Source: SKLM01 sp964390305
GTDB taxonomy: Bacteria > Chloroflexota > Anaerolineae > B4-G1
Assembly: GCA_964390305.1 (NCBI GenBank)
Contig: CAYMHT010000031.1
Coordinates: 1 to 26,720, forward strand
Direction of reading: 5' to 3'
DNA length: 26,720 bases
The stretch's first letter is position 1, and each line of letters opens with the position of its first letter. Positions 1-6,437 of the stretch are shown piece by piece. The position numbers and the translations under genes were made by a program. Below the pieces are notes generated by a model, which saw only the letters and a list, made by a program, of their open reading frames with translations, was not told where the DNA came from and ran no database searches.

Positions 1-465
1 TGGCGCAGATGGACCGCTGCCTTGATGACCGGGCTCGACGTCGATGTGGACGAGACGACCAGGACCCGATTGATGGAACGCTGCGGTCGCGCCTGCGCGC
101 TTCATCATCAGGACACTGGGCGCGTGAAGGCAATCCGGCAGCGCATCAAGCGGATTGATGAATTGCTCGACAGGCTGAATCAGCTCGAGGACTTCTGGTG
201 CGGGATGTGGACGAGAGAGGGTGGCGTCATCCGCTCTCTGTGTGACAGATGCGGGTGTCCCCTCGTCAGAGCCGGCTAGGTCGAGCTCTCGCCGGCTTTC
301 TGCGACTGCTCGCGAGGTTGGGTAACGGAGGTCTTTGAGGCTGCCTTGGGAAGGTCGGTGCACGTCGAGCTCAAACGAGCAATTGGTCGGGGCGATCCCG
401 TCTGCCAGTTCATCGTTCGCTTCGGTCAGGAGCCAGGTGACGAAGACCAAGCGACAGTTCTGTGA
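1..465 (+). pseudogene. C-terminal part of a Cys-rich V4R/DUF6144-like protein, interrupted by an amber codon
   Basis: The reading frame is open from base 1, so the N-terminus lies outside the window. It reads to a TAG at 277-279 and then, in the same frame, continues with protein-like sequence to TGA at 463-465. Before the stop it carries MERCGRACA, CGMW and CDRCGCPLVRAG; after it come VELSPAFCDCSRGWV and the ending GRGDPVCQFIVRF. The latter resembles the Cys-containing end of 4-vinyl-reductase-like (V4R) small-molecule-binding domains and related DUF6144-type proteins. Continuity across the stop without a frame change argues that this was one gene. The TAG is one base away from TTG (Leu) or another sense codon. 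It could be a degenerate gene, a sequencing error or a readthrough case. The end is only 13 nt before the phzF-like start, so cotranscription is likely. The family assignment is tentative; the interruption is plainly visible. Confidence 0.6.
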
Positions 466-478
466 GAGGAGGCGCGGT

Positions 479-1402
479 GTGAAAGAGTATCGGTTCATCC
501 AGGTGGATGTGTTCACTGACGTTCCCTTCGGCGGCAATCCGTTGGCCGTCTTTCCGGACGCCGAGGGCCTGACCCCCGTGGAGATGCAGCGCCTGGCGCG
601 CGAGATGAATCTCTCCGAGACGACCTTCGTGCTCCCACCCCAGGCACCGGACGCCGACTTCAAGGTTCGTATCTTCACCCCGGCCAAGGAAATCCCCTTC
701 GCCGGTCATCCCGTGGTCGGCACCCACTGGGTTCTGGCCCACCTGGGCCGCGTGGATCTGCACGAGCCGGTGACCCAGGTGTGGTTCGAGCTTGGCGTGG
801 GCGTGCTGCCGGCTGACCTCCACGTCGTGGATGGAGCCGTCGAGCGGGTCGTGATGACCCAGGATCGCCCCACGTTCCACGCCACCCTGGCAGACCCGTC
901 GGATCTCGCCGAGGGCCTGGGTCTGCCCGTCGAAGCCATTGTCGAGACGGACCTCCCTGTGCACGTGGTATCCACGGGCATACCCCAGATGATGGTACCG
1001 GTTCGCTCCCTGGCCGAGGTGCAAGGCCTGGCGGCCGACGAGCTGAACGTCGCTGCCCTCAATCGCGCGTGTCGCGCTGTCGACACCGAGTGCGTCATGG
1101 TCTTTGCTCTGGAGACAGAGCGGCCCGAGGCCACAGTACACGTGCGCCTGTTCGCCCCACTGCTCGGAGTGCCCGAGGATCCGGCCACAGGCAGCGCTAA
1201 CGGCGCCTTGGGTGCCTACCTCGTCCATCACGGGGCTATTCCTGTGACTGAACCGACCACCCACATCCTCAGCGAGCAGGGCGCGGAGACGCGCAGGCCC
1301 AGCACCCTCCACGTCGAGGTGGATCACAGAGACGGACGGCCCACCGCGGTGCGGGTGGGCGGGCAGGTGGCGGCGGTTGTTGAGGGGGTGGCGCGCTTCT
1401 GA
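479..1402 (+). CDS. PhzF family isomerase/epimerase
   Basis: A 307-aa protein of the PhzF fold (diaminopimelate-epimerase-like), a cytosolic family that isomerises small metabolites; the substrate cannot be read from the sequence. Family signatures are FGGNPLAVF near residues 17-25, the catalytic-Glu segment MNLSETTF (Glu about 47), FTPAKEIPFAGHPVVGTH around 66-83, and EDPATGSANGALGAYL in the second half. I chose the GTG at 479 rather than the first possible start at 335. A GAGGAGG ribosome-binding site lies at 466-472 with 6 nt spacing, and the protein begins KEYRFIQVDVFTD exactly as family members do. The region before it in this frame belongs to the preceding gene in another frame. Full family length and intact motifs suggest an active enzyme. 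Confidence 0.93.
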   Translation: MKEYRFIQVDVFTDVPFGGNPLAVFPDAEGLTPVEMQRLAREMNLSETTFVLPPQAPDADFKVRIFTPAKEIPFAGHPVVGTHWVLAHLGRVDLHEPVTQVWFELGVGVLPADLHVVDGAVERVVMTQDRPTFHATLADPSDLAEGLGLPVEAIVETDLPVHVVSTGIPQMMVPVRSLAEVQGLAADELNVAALNRACRAVDTECVMVFALETERPEATVHVRLFAPLLGVPEDPATGSANGALGAYLVHHGAIPVTEPTTHILSEQGAETRRPSTLHVEVDHRDGRPTAVRVGGQVAAVVEGVARF

Positions 1403-1413
1403 GGAGGAAACCC

Positions 1414-1476
1414 ATGGTGAAGCTGAGCGGGCTGGACTTGGCCCCTGCTTGCCCCTACGTCGGAGGCGACGCGTGA
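1414..1476 (+). CDS. Possible 20-codon leader ORF coupled to azlC
   Basis: Directly after the phzF-like stop (1400-1402) an AGGAGG sequence is followed at good spacing by ATG at 1414. This opens a 20-codon frame, MVKLSGLDLAPACPYVGGDA, whose TGA (1474-1476) overlaps the GTG start of azlC as GTGA. The Shine-Dalgarno is the best in this part of the window, and the stop/start overlap is the standard geometry for translational coupling. I do not recognise the peptide. Alternatives are that it is the original azlC N-terminus displaced by a frameshift, or that the strong ribosome-binding site acts only as a standby site. It is a real open frame; whether it has a function is inference. Confidence 0.4.
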   Translation: MVKLSGLDLAPACPYVGGDA

Positions 1477-2141
1477 GAGACATCCGGCGCGGTCTCCTCG
1501 CGACGCTACCTCTCGCCCCGGGCGTGGTCGCCTTCGGTCTCCTTTACGGGATGATGGCCCGCCAGGTCGGGTTCAGCCCTTGGGGCGCTTGGACGATGTC
1601 TCTCATCGTCCACGCTGGCTCGGCTCAGTTCATCGCTATTGGGATGTGGGAGGCGAGTGGGGCGATACCCATTATCCTCACCACCTTGGTGGTCAACCTG
1701 CGCCACTTGCTGATGGGTGCGTCGATCGCTCCGTATCTCAGCGGCCTCTCTGCCCCGTGGGGGGCTCTGCTTGCCCTCTGGATGTCCGACGAATCCTACG
1801 CGCTTGCCATCGCCGAGTACCGCCGCGGCACGGGGAGCCGCTGGTACTTCCTCGGGGCCAACATCGGCGTTTACGTCGCCTGGTCGTTCAGCGGCCTCCC
1901 CGGCGCTCTACTTGGCGCAGCCATCCCCCACCCTCAGCGGTACGGGCTCGATCTCGTCTTTCCGTTGGGCTTTCTCGGATTGCTGATGACCTTCCTTGAG
2001 GACCGCATCGGGGTGGGTGTCGCCCTCGCATCAGGAGCCCTCGGGCTCGCAGGGATCTTCTTGCTGCCCGGCAAGTGGTACGTCATCGTGGCTGGCTTGC
2101 TCGGCAGCGCGATAGGCGTGCTGCTGGAGGAGGTCAGATGA
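1473..2141 (+). CDS. azlC: AzlC family branched-chain amino acid exporter, large subunit
   Basis: A 222-aa integral membrane protein of the AzlC (LIV-E) family, the large partner of a two-subunit exporter of branched-chain or related amino acids. Typical sequence includes the N-terminal RRGLLATLPLAPGVVAFGLLYG, then the segment HAGSAQFIAIGMW followed by a run of hydrophobic helices and NLRHLLMGASIAPYL. The GTG at 1473 is preceded by GGAGG at 1462-1466 with 6 nt spacing and gives the normal family length; the longer frame starting at 1377 would overlap phzF and add an Arg-rich stretch. The start overlaps the stop of the 20-codon ORF before it (GTGA), and the stop overlaps azlD (ATGA), so all three are probably translated in a coupled manner. 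Confidence 0.9.
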   Translation: MRDIRRGLLATLPLAPGVVAFGLLYGMMARQVGFSPWGAWTMSLIVHAGSAQFIAIGMWEASGAIPIILTTLVVNLRHLLMGASIAPYLSGLSAPWGALLALWMSDESYALAIAEYRRGTGSRWYFLGANIGVYVAWSFSGLPGALLGAAIPHPQRYGLDLVFPLGFLGLLMTFLEDRIGVGVALASGALGLAGIFLLPGKWYVIVAGLLGSAIGVLLEEVR

Positions 2142-2473
2142 GGGTGGATAGATTCCTGATCGTCGCTGGCATGGCCCTGATGACCTATGCCACGCGGTAC
2201 ACGATGATCGCGGTGTTGCGGTGGAGAACCACGCTCTTGGAGGACGCCGAAGGGCCGTCGCTGCTTCGACGGTGGCTGCGCTACGTGCCCGCGGCTGTCC
2301 TGGCCGCCCTCATCGTCCCTCCGGTCCTCGCTCCAGAGGGTCAGGTCGAGCTTGGCATCCCGCTCTGGGTCACTCTCGTCGGAGCCGCTATCGGGTGGCG
2401 GACCCGAAGCCCTCTCTGGACGATCGTGAGTGGGATGGCCGTCTTCTGGATCCTTCGGGTCTTCGGGGTGTAA
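2138..2473 (+). CDS. azlD: AzlD family branched-chain amino acid exporter, small subunit
   Basis: A 111-aa small membrane protein with about four hydrophobic segments, beginning VDRFLIVAGMALMTYATRY. The early 'M-A-L-x-T-Y-x-x-R' pattern and the later RRWLRYVPAAVLAALIVPP are typical of AzlD. It needs AzlC for export of branched-chain amino acids. The ATG at 2138 overlaps the azlC stop by four bases (ATGA) and is preceded by GGAGGAGG, so I chose it over the longer frame beginning at 2075. The gene converges with the receiver-domain gene on the other strand, whose stop lies only 36 bp away. Confidence 0.9.
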   Translation: MRVDRFLIVAGMALMTYATRYTMIAVLRWRTTLLEDAEGPSLLRRWLRYVPAAVLAALIVPPVLAPEGQVELGIPLWVTLVGAAIGWRTRSPLWTIVSGMAVFWILRVFGV

Positions 2474-2474
2474 G

Positions 2475-2502
2475 CCAGGCGGCCGCTCGATGCGTAGCCT
2501 GG
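2475..2502. terminator. Weak inverted repeat between convergent azlD and response regulator genes
   Basis: CCAGGC (2475-2480) and GCCTGG (2497-2502) form a 6-bp inverted repeat in the 36-bp space between the convergent stops at 2473 and 2510. There is no T-tract on either strand, so bidirectional termination is only a possibility. Confidence 0.25.
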
Positions 2503-2509
2503 GCGCTTC

Positions 2510-2872
2510 TCACCTGGCTGGCTGTGTCAGCGCCTCGATCTCGGCGAGCATCTCAGACGGGCGGAACGGCTTCAGGACGAACACGTCGGCGCCAGCGTCA
2601 AGACATTCCTGGCGACGGTCCATGCCCGATGTCATGATCACGGGTATACCACTCAAAGCCTTGTCGCTTTTCAGCTGCCGCAGCACGCCCAGCGTGTCCT
2701 GATTGCCGATATGGATGTCCATAAGGATCAGTGCCGGTTCCTCGCGACCTACCGTGGCCGCGATTGCCTCCGGGCTGGTTACCCCGATGGCCTCGTGGCC
2801 CGCGAGCTCCAGCACGGTCGTCAGCAACTCTCTGAAGACCCTGTCGTCATCGACGACGACGATGGTAGCCAT
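2510..2872 (-). CDS. Single-domain (CheY-like) response regulator receiver
   Basis: A 120-aa protein consisting only of a receiver domain with no output domain. The acidic pocket VVVDDDRVFREL is at residues 5-16, the phosphoacceptor is Asp52 in LILMDIH, the switch Thr/Ser is at 81-82 (VIMTSG), and the conserved Lys is at 101 in VLKPF. All residues needed for phosphotransfer are present. It ends directly after the domain, so it must act by protein interaction. The ATG follows the lon stop by 2 nt, and the GGAGAGA that serves as ribosome-binding site lies inside the last lon codons. It is therefore cotranscribed, and probably translationally coupled, with lon. No histidine kinase is in the window, so the partner is unknown. 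Confidence 0.93.
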   Translation of the reverse strand: MATIVVVDDDRVFRELLTTVLELAGHEAIGVTSPEAIAATVGREEPALILMDIHIGNQDTLGVLRQLKSDKALSGIPVIMTSGMDRRQECLDAGADVFVLKPFRPSEMLAEIEALTQPAR

Positions 2873-2874
2873 GG

Positions 2875-5370
2875 TCAGCTTGTCTCTCCGTGCTGCTCTT
2901 CTTCCGGGTCCAAGGCGACGTCGAACACCTCATCGATCCGCTCGACCAGGACCATCTCCAACTCCTCAAGGACCTCAGCAGGGACGTCCTCGAGATCCTT
3001 CTCGTTCTGCTTCGGCAGAATCACCGTCCCCAGACCGGCCCGGTGGGCGGTCAGCACCTTCATCTTGATGCCGCCCACAGGCAGCACCTGCCCGCGAAGC
3101 GTGATCTCACCCGTCATCCCCACGTCGCCGCGCACCCTCCGCTCGGTCAGCAAGGATGCCAGGGCAGTGGCGATGGTCACCCCGGCCGAGGGCCCATCCT
3201 TCGGGACGGAGCCCTTCGGGACGTGAACGTGGATGTCGACCTCCGCAAAGACCTCCTCTGGAATTCCCAGATCCGGTGCCTTTGAGCGGACGTAGCTCAG
3301 GGCAGCAAGGGCCGATTCCTTCATCACGTCCCCTAGTTGCCCGGTGATCGTGAAACCCTTGTCGCCCGCCATCTTTGTCGCCTCACAGAAGAGCAGGTCG
3401 CCCCCGGCCACGGTCACCCCTAGCCCTGTCGCGACTCCGGGGATCTGCGTGCGCAGGGCTGTATCCGGGAAGTAGCGCCGTCGACCCAGGAAGTCCGACA
3501 CGTTCTCCGGTGTCACCTCCGCTGGCTCCTCTTCTCCCTCTGCGATGCGGGTGACCACCTTGCGGCAGATCTTGCCGATCTCTCGCTCCAGATTACGCAC
3601 ACCCGCCTCTCGGGTGTAGTCTTGGATGATCTTCCGCAGTGCGTCTTCGCTGAAACTCAACTCCTCAGCCCACAGCCCGTTCTCCCGCAGCTGGCGCGGG
3701 ATGAGGTACCCTTGAGCGATGCGCACCTTCTCCGTCTCTGTGTAACCCGAGAGCTTCAGGATCTCCATTCGGTCTCGAAGCGGCGCCGGGATAGGCTCAA
3801 GCAGGTTTGCTGTCGTGATGAACATCACCTGCGAAAGGTCGAAAGGCACGTCCAGGTAATGATCTCGGAACTCCGAGTTCTGCTCTGGATCCAACACCTC
3901 GAGCAAGGCCGAAGACGGGTCTCCCCGAAAATCCTTCCCTAGCTTGTCCACCTCGTCGATCATAAACACCGGATTCTTCGAGCCAACGCGTCGGAGCGCC
4001 TGGATGATGCGCCCCGGCAGTGCCCCGATGTACGTCCGGCGGTGTCCGCGTATCTCTGCTTCGTCCCGAACCCCGCCCAGCGACTGGCGGACAAACTTCC
4101 TCTCCAGCGCACGGGCGATCGATTGTCCCAGACTCGTCTTCCCGGTGCCCGGCGGGCCCACAAAGCAGAGGATGACCCCCTCCCTCTCTCGTCGGATGTA
4201 GTCCTTCGTCTCCAGTGCGTCGAGCTCCTCTTTTCGCTCCTCCCGCAGCTTGCGCACCGCGAGGAACTCAAGGATACGCTCTTTGATGTCGTCCAGGTCG
4301 TAGTGGTCCTCGTCCAGCACAAGCCGGGCGTGTCCGATATCCAGGTTGTCCTTCGTCTCGACATCCCACGGCAGGCTCGTCAGCCAATCGAGGTATGTCC
4401 GGATGACGCTGTACTCCGGGGAAGCGGACGGCACTTTGCTCAGGCGGTCCAACTCACGCTTAGCCTCTTGCTCTGCTTCTTCCGGCATGTCCAGCGCTTC
4501 GATCTTCCTCCGGAACTCCTCGGCCTCCATCTGCTCGTCGGCCTCGCCCAGCTCCCGCTGGATGGCCTTCTTCTGCTCACGGAGGAAGTACTCCCGCTGC
4601 CTCTCCTGCATCTCAGACTGGGCTTCACTCTTGATCTTCCTGCCCAGCTCGAGGACCTCCACCTCTTGTGCCATGATGTTCAGCAATCGCCGCATCTTCT
4701 CGGTGAGGTGGTCCATCTCCAGGATGCTCTGGGCCTCCTCGACGTCGTTGTCTATGTGGTTGGCGATCGCGTACGTGATCTGGAGTGGATCGTCTATCCC
4801 AGACAACATCTCGCCCATCTCCTCAGGGATCGTGGGCGACAGCTCGATCAACCGCCCGAAATGCTCAAGCATACCGCGACGAAGAGCTTCCGTCTCAAGC
4901 GTGGGCTCTGTCGTCTCTGGGATCGTCTTGACACGGGCGAGGAAGTAAGGCGATTCCTGGACGAATTCCTCGATACGGATGCGCACCAGCCCCTGCACAA
5001 TCAGCGTCAAGGTCCCATCGGGGGCCTTCGCCAGGCGATGTACCGCAGCCACCGTCCCGACGCGGAAGACCTCGCTCGGGTTCGGAGACTCAATCTCTGG
5101 ATCTCTACTTGCCACGAGCCCTATGAGACTGCTCTCGCTCACCGCATCGTCGATCAGCCGTACAGATCGGGGCTGTCCCACGCGGATGGGGACGGCCGTC
5201 ATAGGATAGATGACGAGTCCGCGCAACGGCAATATCGGGATCACCGACGGTACCTCAATGCGATAACCGTCGTCCCCTCTTTCGCGCAGAGAGGCGCTGA
5301 GTTCGTTCATCACTCTGGGATTGATCAGTGGGCTCAGCCAGTCGTTCCCCGTCTTACTCGTATCCGACAT
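2875..5370 (-). CDS. lon: ATP-dependent endopeptidase Lon (LonA type)
   Basis: An 831-aa cytosolic AAA+ serine protease that degrades misfolded and regulatory proteins. Order of domains: N-terminal substrate-binding LAN domain (about 41-240, starting VIPILPLRGLVIYP), coiled coil and helical region (240-370), AAA+ module with Walker A GPPGTGKT at 405-412 and Walker B VFMIDEVDK at 468-476, then the protease domain. The catalytic dyad is visible as Ser728 in PKDGPSAG and Lys771 in GGIKMKVLTAHRAG, 43 residues apart as in Escherichia coli Lon (S679/K722). Length is in the usual 770-830 range. The ribosome-binding site is weak: GAGGGG lies some 20 nt upstream of the ATG. A sigma-A-like promoter about 190 bp upstream and a downstream receiver gene indicate a two-gene operon. 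No clear CIRCE heat-shock operator was found in the leader. Confidence 0.98.
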   Translation of the reverse strand: MSDTSKTGNDWLSPLINPRVMNELSASLRERGDDGYRIEVPSVIPILPLRGLVIYPMTAVPIRVGQPRSVRLIDDAVSESSLIGLVASRDPEIESPNPSEVFRVGTVAAVHRLAKAPDGTLTLIVQGLVRIRIEEFVQESPYFLARVKTIPETTEPTLETEALRRGMLEHFGRLIELSPTIPEEMGEMLSGIDDPLQITYAIANHIDNDVEEAQSILEMDHLTEKMRRLLNIMAQEVEVLELGRKIKSEAQSEMQERQREYFLREQKKAIQRELGEADEQMEAEEFRRKIEALDMPEEAEQEAKRELDRLSKVPSASPEYSVIRTYLDWLTSLPWDVETKDNLDIGHARLVLDEDHYDLDDIKERILEFLAVRKLREERKEELDALETKDYIRREREGVILCFVGPPGTGKTSLGQSIARALERKFVRQSLGGVRDEAEIRGHRRTYIGALPGRIIQALRRVGSKNPVFMIDEVDKLGKDFRGDPSSALLEVLDPEQNSEFRDHYLDVPFDLSQVMFITTANLLEPIPAPLRDRMEILKLSGYTETEKVRIAQGYLIPRQLRENGLWAEELSFSEDALRKIIQDYTREAGVRNLEREIGKICRKVVTRIAEGEEEPAEVTPENVSDFLGRRRYFPDTALRTQIPGVATGLGVTVAGGDLLFCEATKMAGDKGFTITGQLGDVMKESALAALSYVRSKAPDLGIPEEVFAEVDIHVHVPKGSVPKDGPSAGVTIATALASLLTERRVRGDVGMTGEITLRGQVLPVGGIKMKVLTAHRAGLGTVILPKQNEKDLEDVPAEVLEELEMVLVERIDEVFDVALDPEEEQHGETS

Positions 5371-5557
5371 CAGTTTCTTAGCTATCCCCTCTATCTTTCT
5401 GCTCGGACTGACCAGGATCAGTTGCGACCACGAGCGACCGCCATCATAGTCTTCTTAGTAGGACCGAAATCCCCCTCGACACGGCCAGATTCCGGCTTCT
5501 GCCCTTCGCCGCCAAATCCAGGCCCGGCAAGATCGGACCTGCTTGGGTTTGCGCGTG

Positions 5558-5586
5558 ATTTTACCACAATTGTAGTGCCCCTTCAA
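5558..5586 (-). promoter_or_regulatory. Sigma-A-type promoter for lon
   Basis: On the minus strand, TTGAAG (complement of 5581-5586) and TAAAAT (complement of 5558-5563) are separated by 17 bp. Transcription would start near 5551, giving a leader of about 180 nt before the lon ATG. Confidence 0.65.
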
Positions 5587-5614
5587 CCGCCGGCCCGTGA
5601 CCGCGTGCTCCCTC

Positions 5615-5643
5615 TTGATTTTCTGTCCATTCCGATGTATCAT
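5615..5643 (+). promoter_or_regulatory. Orphan plus-strand promoter-like sequence
   Basis: TTGATT (5615-5620) and TATCAT (5638-5643) with an exact 17-bp spacer. Nothing downstream on this strand is coding until 6438, after several hairpins, so a transcript from here would be non-coding or antisense to rpmB. The hexamers are each two mismatches or fewer from consensus. Confidence 0.4.
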
Positions 5644-5738
5644 ATGCCGTCGGGATCATGAGCGTCCCTTCGACCGTCATCGCTCCGTTCGCTCGGTGCG
5701 TGCACGGTAAGAGAGCTTAGACGCTGTAGGGGCGAAGC

Positions 5739-5758
5739 AAAACCCCCTCTTAAGGGGG
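5739..5758 (-). terminator. Intrinsic terminator downstream of rpmB
   Basis: CCCCCT (5743-5748) pairs with AGGGGG (5753-5758) around a 4-nt loop. On the minus strand the stem is followed by TTTT (complement of 5739-5742). It lies about 280 nt past the rpmB stop and is the first hairpin plus T-tract in that direction. Confidence 0.55.
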
Positions 5759-5833
5759 CCGAGACTAGGGATCGCAAAGCTGTTCTGTTCAACTCTGACG
5801 ACCTCTCTGCTTAGGAGGCGTCCACAAACAACT

Positions 5834-5850
5834 CCCGCCCGATCGGCGGG
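5834..5850. repeat. Hairpin (6-bp GC stem)
   Basis: CCCGCC (5834-5839), 5-nt loop, GGCGGG (5845-5850), followed on the plus strand by TTCTCC. It could end a transcript from the plus-strand promoter at 5615, or slow transcription leaving rpmB. Evidence is structural only. Confidence 0.35.
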
Positions 5851-5917
5851 TTCTCCATATCACTCTATACCCGACCGGTGCAGTATTCTCGCATCCGCCT
5901 TACCGCCTAAGCCTGTC

Positions 5918-5938
5918 GTCCCGGCGTACCGCCGGGAC
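5918..5938. repeat. Perfect 9-bp inverted repeat
   Basis: GTCCCGGCG (5918-5926) and CGCCGGGAC (5930-5938) with a 3-nt loop form a strong hairpin on either strand, lying about 97 nt past the rpmB stop. There is no T-tract. GC-rich palindromes of this style are often dispersed genomic repeats. Confidence 0.5.
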
Positions 5939-5943
5939 CTACC

Positions 5944-6039
5944 GCCTGGGCCATTGGCCGTGCTGCCGCCTGGGCTAGTGCCTGGGCTATTGCCTGGGCT
6001 AGTGCCTGGGCTATTGCCTGGGCTATTGCCTGGGCTATT
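5944..6039. repeat. 12-bp tandem repeat array overlapping the rpmB stop codon
   Basis: Six in-phase 12-bp units of GCCTGGGCTAKT occupy 5968-6039 (K is G in units 1 and 3, T in the others). A degenerate unit GCCTGGGCCATT at 5944-5955 and a more diverged one at 5956-5967 keep the same phase. The unit nearest rpmB contains CTA at 6035-6037, which is the TAG stop of rpmB on the minus strand. Because 12 is a multiple of 3, every unit repeats the same in-frame TAG. Confidence 0.9.
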
Positions 6040-6217
6040 GCCCCTTGTCCAACGTCCGCAGACATCGGGTGCATATATTCACCCGGCGCATCTCGCCGTC
6101 AATCAGTACCCGCTTCCGTTGGACGTTCGGGCGGAACTGGCGGTTCGTCTTCTTCTTAGAGCGGGGGACGTTGTGGCCGAATCGCGTCCCTTTTCCACAG
6201 ATTTCACATTTTGCCAT
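6035..6217 (-). CDS. rpmB: 50S ribosomal protein L28 (bL28)
   Basis: A 60-aa protein of the large ribosomal subunit. It starts MAKCEICGKGTRFGHNVPRS, shows the basic L28 core KKKTNRQFRPNVQRKR, and ends VNICTRCLRTLDKGQ. The two CxxC pairs (CEIC and CTRC) mark the zinc-binding (C+) paralogue type. The ATG is preceded on the minus strand by GGAG about 10 nt upstream. A consensus promoter lies about 140 bp upstream. The gene is divergent from the Asp23-family gene, as in the Firmicutes rpmB/yloU arrangement. The stop codon is supplied by the first unit of a 12-bp tandem array, so the 3' untranslated region is repetitive. Confidence 0.97.
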   Translation of the reverse strand: MAKCEICGKGTRFGHNVPRSKKKTNRQFRPNVQRKRVLIDGEMRRVNICTRCLRTLDKGQ

Positions 6218-6283
6218 GGTCTTTGATCTCCGAAAAATCTAATGCTTGCTCGAAGCAGGATTTCACTCTGTCAGGGTACAGCG

Positions 6284-6319
6284 CCCGACTCCTGTGTCGG
6301 GTTTGATATACTTGTCGGG
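6284..6319 (-). promoter_or_regulatory. Alternative hairpins in the rpmB leader
   Basis: In the rpmB leader, CCCGAC/GTCGGG complements occur three times: CCCGAC at 6284-6289 and GTCGGG at 6296-6301 and 6314-6319 (plus-strand coordinates). The first can pair with either of the others, giving two mutually exclusive hairpins between the transcription start and the rpmB ATG. Ribosomal protein leaders often carry autoregulatory structures, but a role here is inference. Confidence 0.3.
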
Positions 6320-6356
6320 CTTGAATGACAAACAGGTGCCGTCCAGCCGACGTGTT

Positions 6357-6385
6357 ATTATACGCCGAGCAGGGCTTTCGCGCAA
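6357..6385 (-). promoter_or_regulatory. Sigma-A promoter for rpmB
   Basis: On the minus strand, TTGCGC (complement of 6380-6385), a 17-bp spacer and a perfect TATAAT (complement of 6357-6362). The start would be near 6350, giving a leader of about 135 nt. Confidence 0.75.
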
Positions 6386-6437
6386 CCACCGGACGTCATT
6401 TGAACGCCTGTTACTCGGCTGATCGCGAGGAGGCAGC

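Larger units (their letters stand above)
5587..5967. other. Gene-free stretch between lon promoter and rpmB repeat array
   Basis: No credible protein gene was found on either strand. The stretch holds a plus-strand promoter-like sequence (5615-5643), the hairpin with minus-strand T-tract (5739-5758), two further perfect hairpins (5834-5850 and 5918-5938), and short degenerate copies of the ACCGCCT-x-x-GCC motif that leads into the 12-bp array. It has the look of an intergenic region with dispersed repeats, possibly with a small RNA. I could not match it to tmRNA, RNase P, SRP RNA or 6S RNA by eye. Confidence 0.5.

Noticed and set aside
410..1483. A 357-codon minus-strand frame over phzF
   Set aside because: Shadow of the phzF-like gene, whose plus-strand motifs and start site are clear.
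4042..5661. A 539-codon open frame antisense to lon
   Set aside because: It is the GC-rich shadow of the intact, motif-complete lon gene, with no ribosome-binding site and no family-like sequence.
5944..6039. CRISPR array
   Set aside because: The 12-bp units are directly adjacent with no spacers, so this is a minisatellite.
5954..6226. Plus-strand frame encoding repeated PGLL/PGLV tetrapeptides
   Set aside because: The repeat is a by-product of the 12-bp array read in this frame, and the rest is antisense to rpmB; there is no ribosome-binding site.
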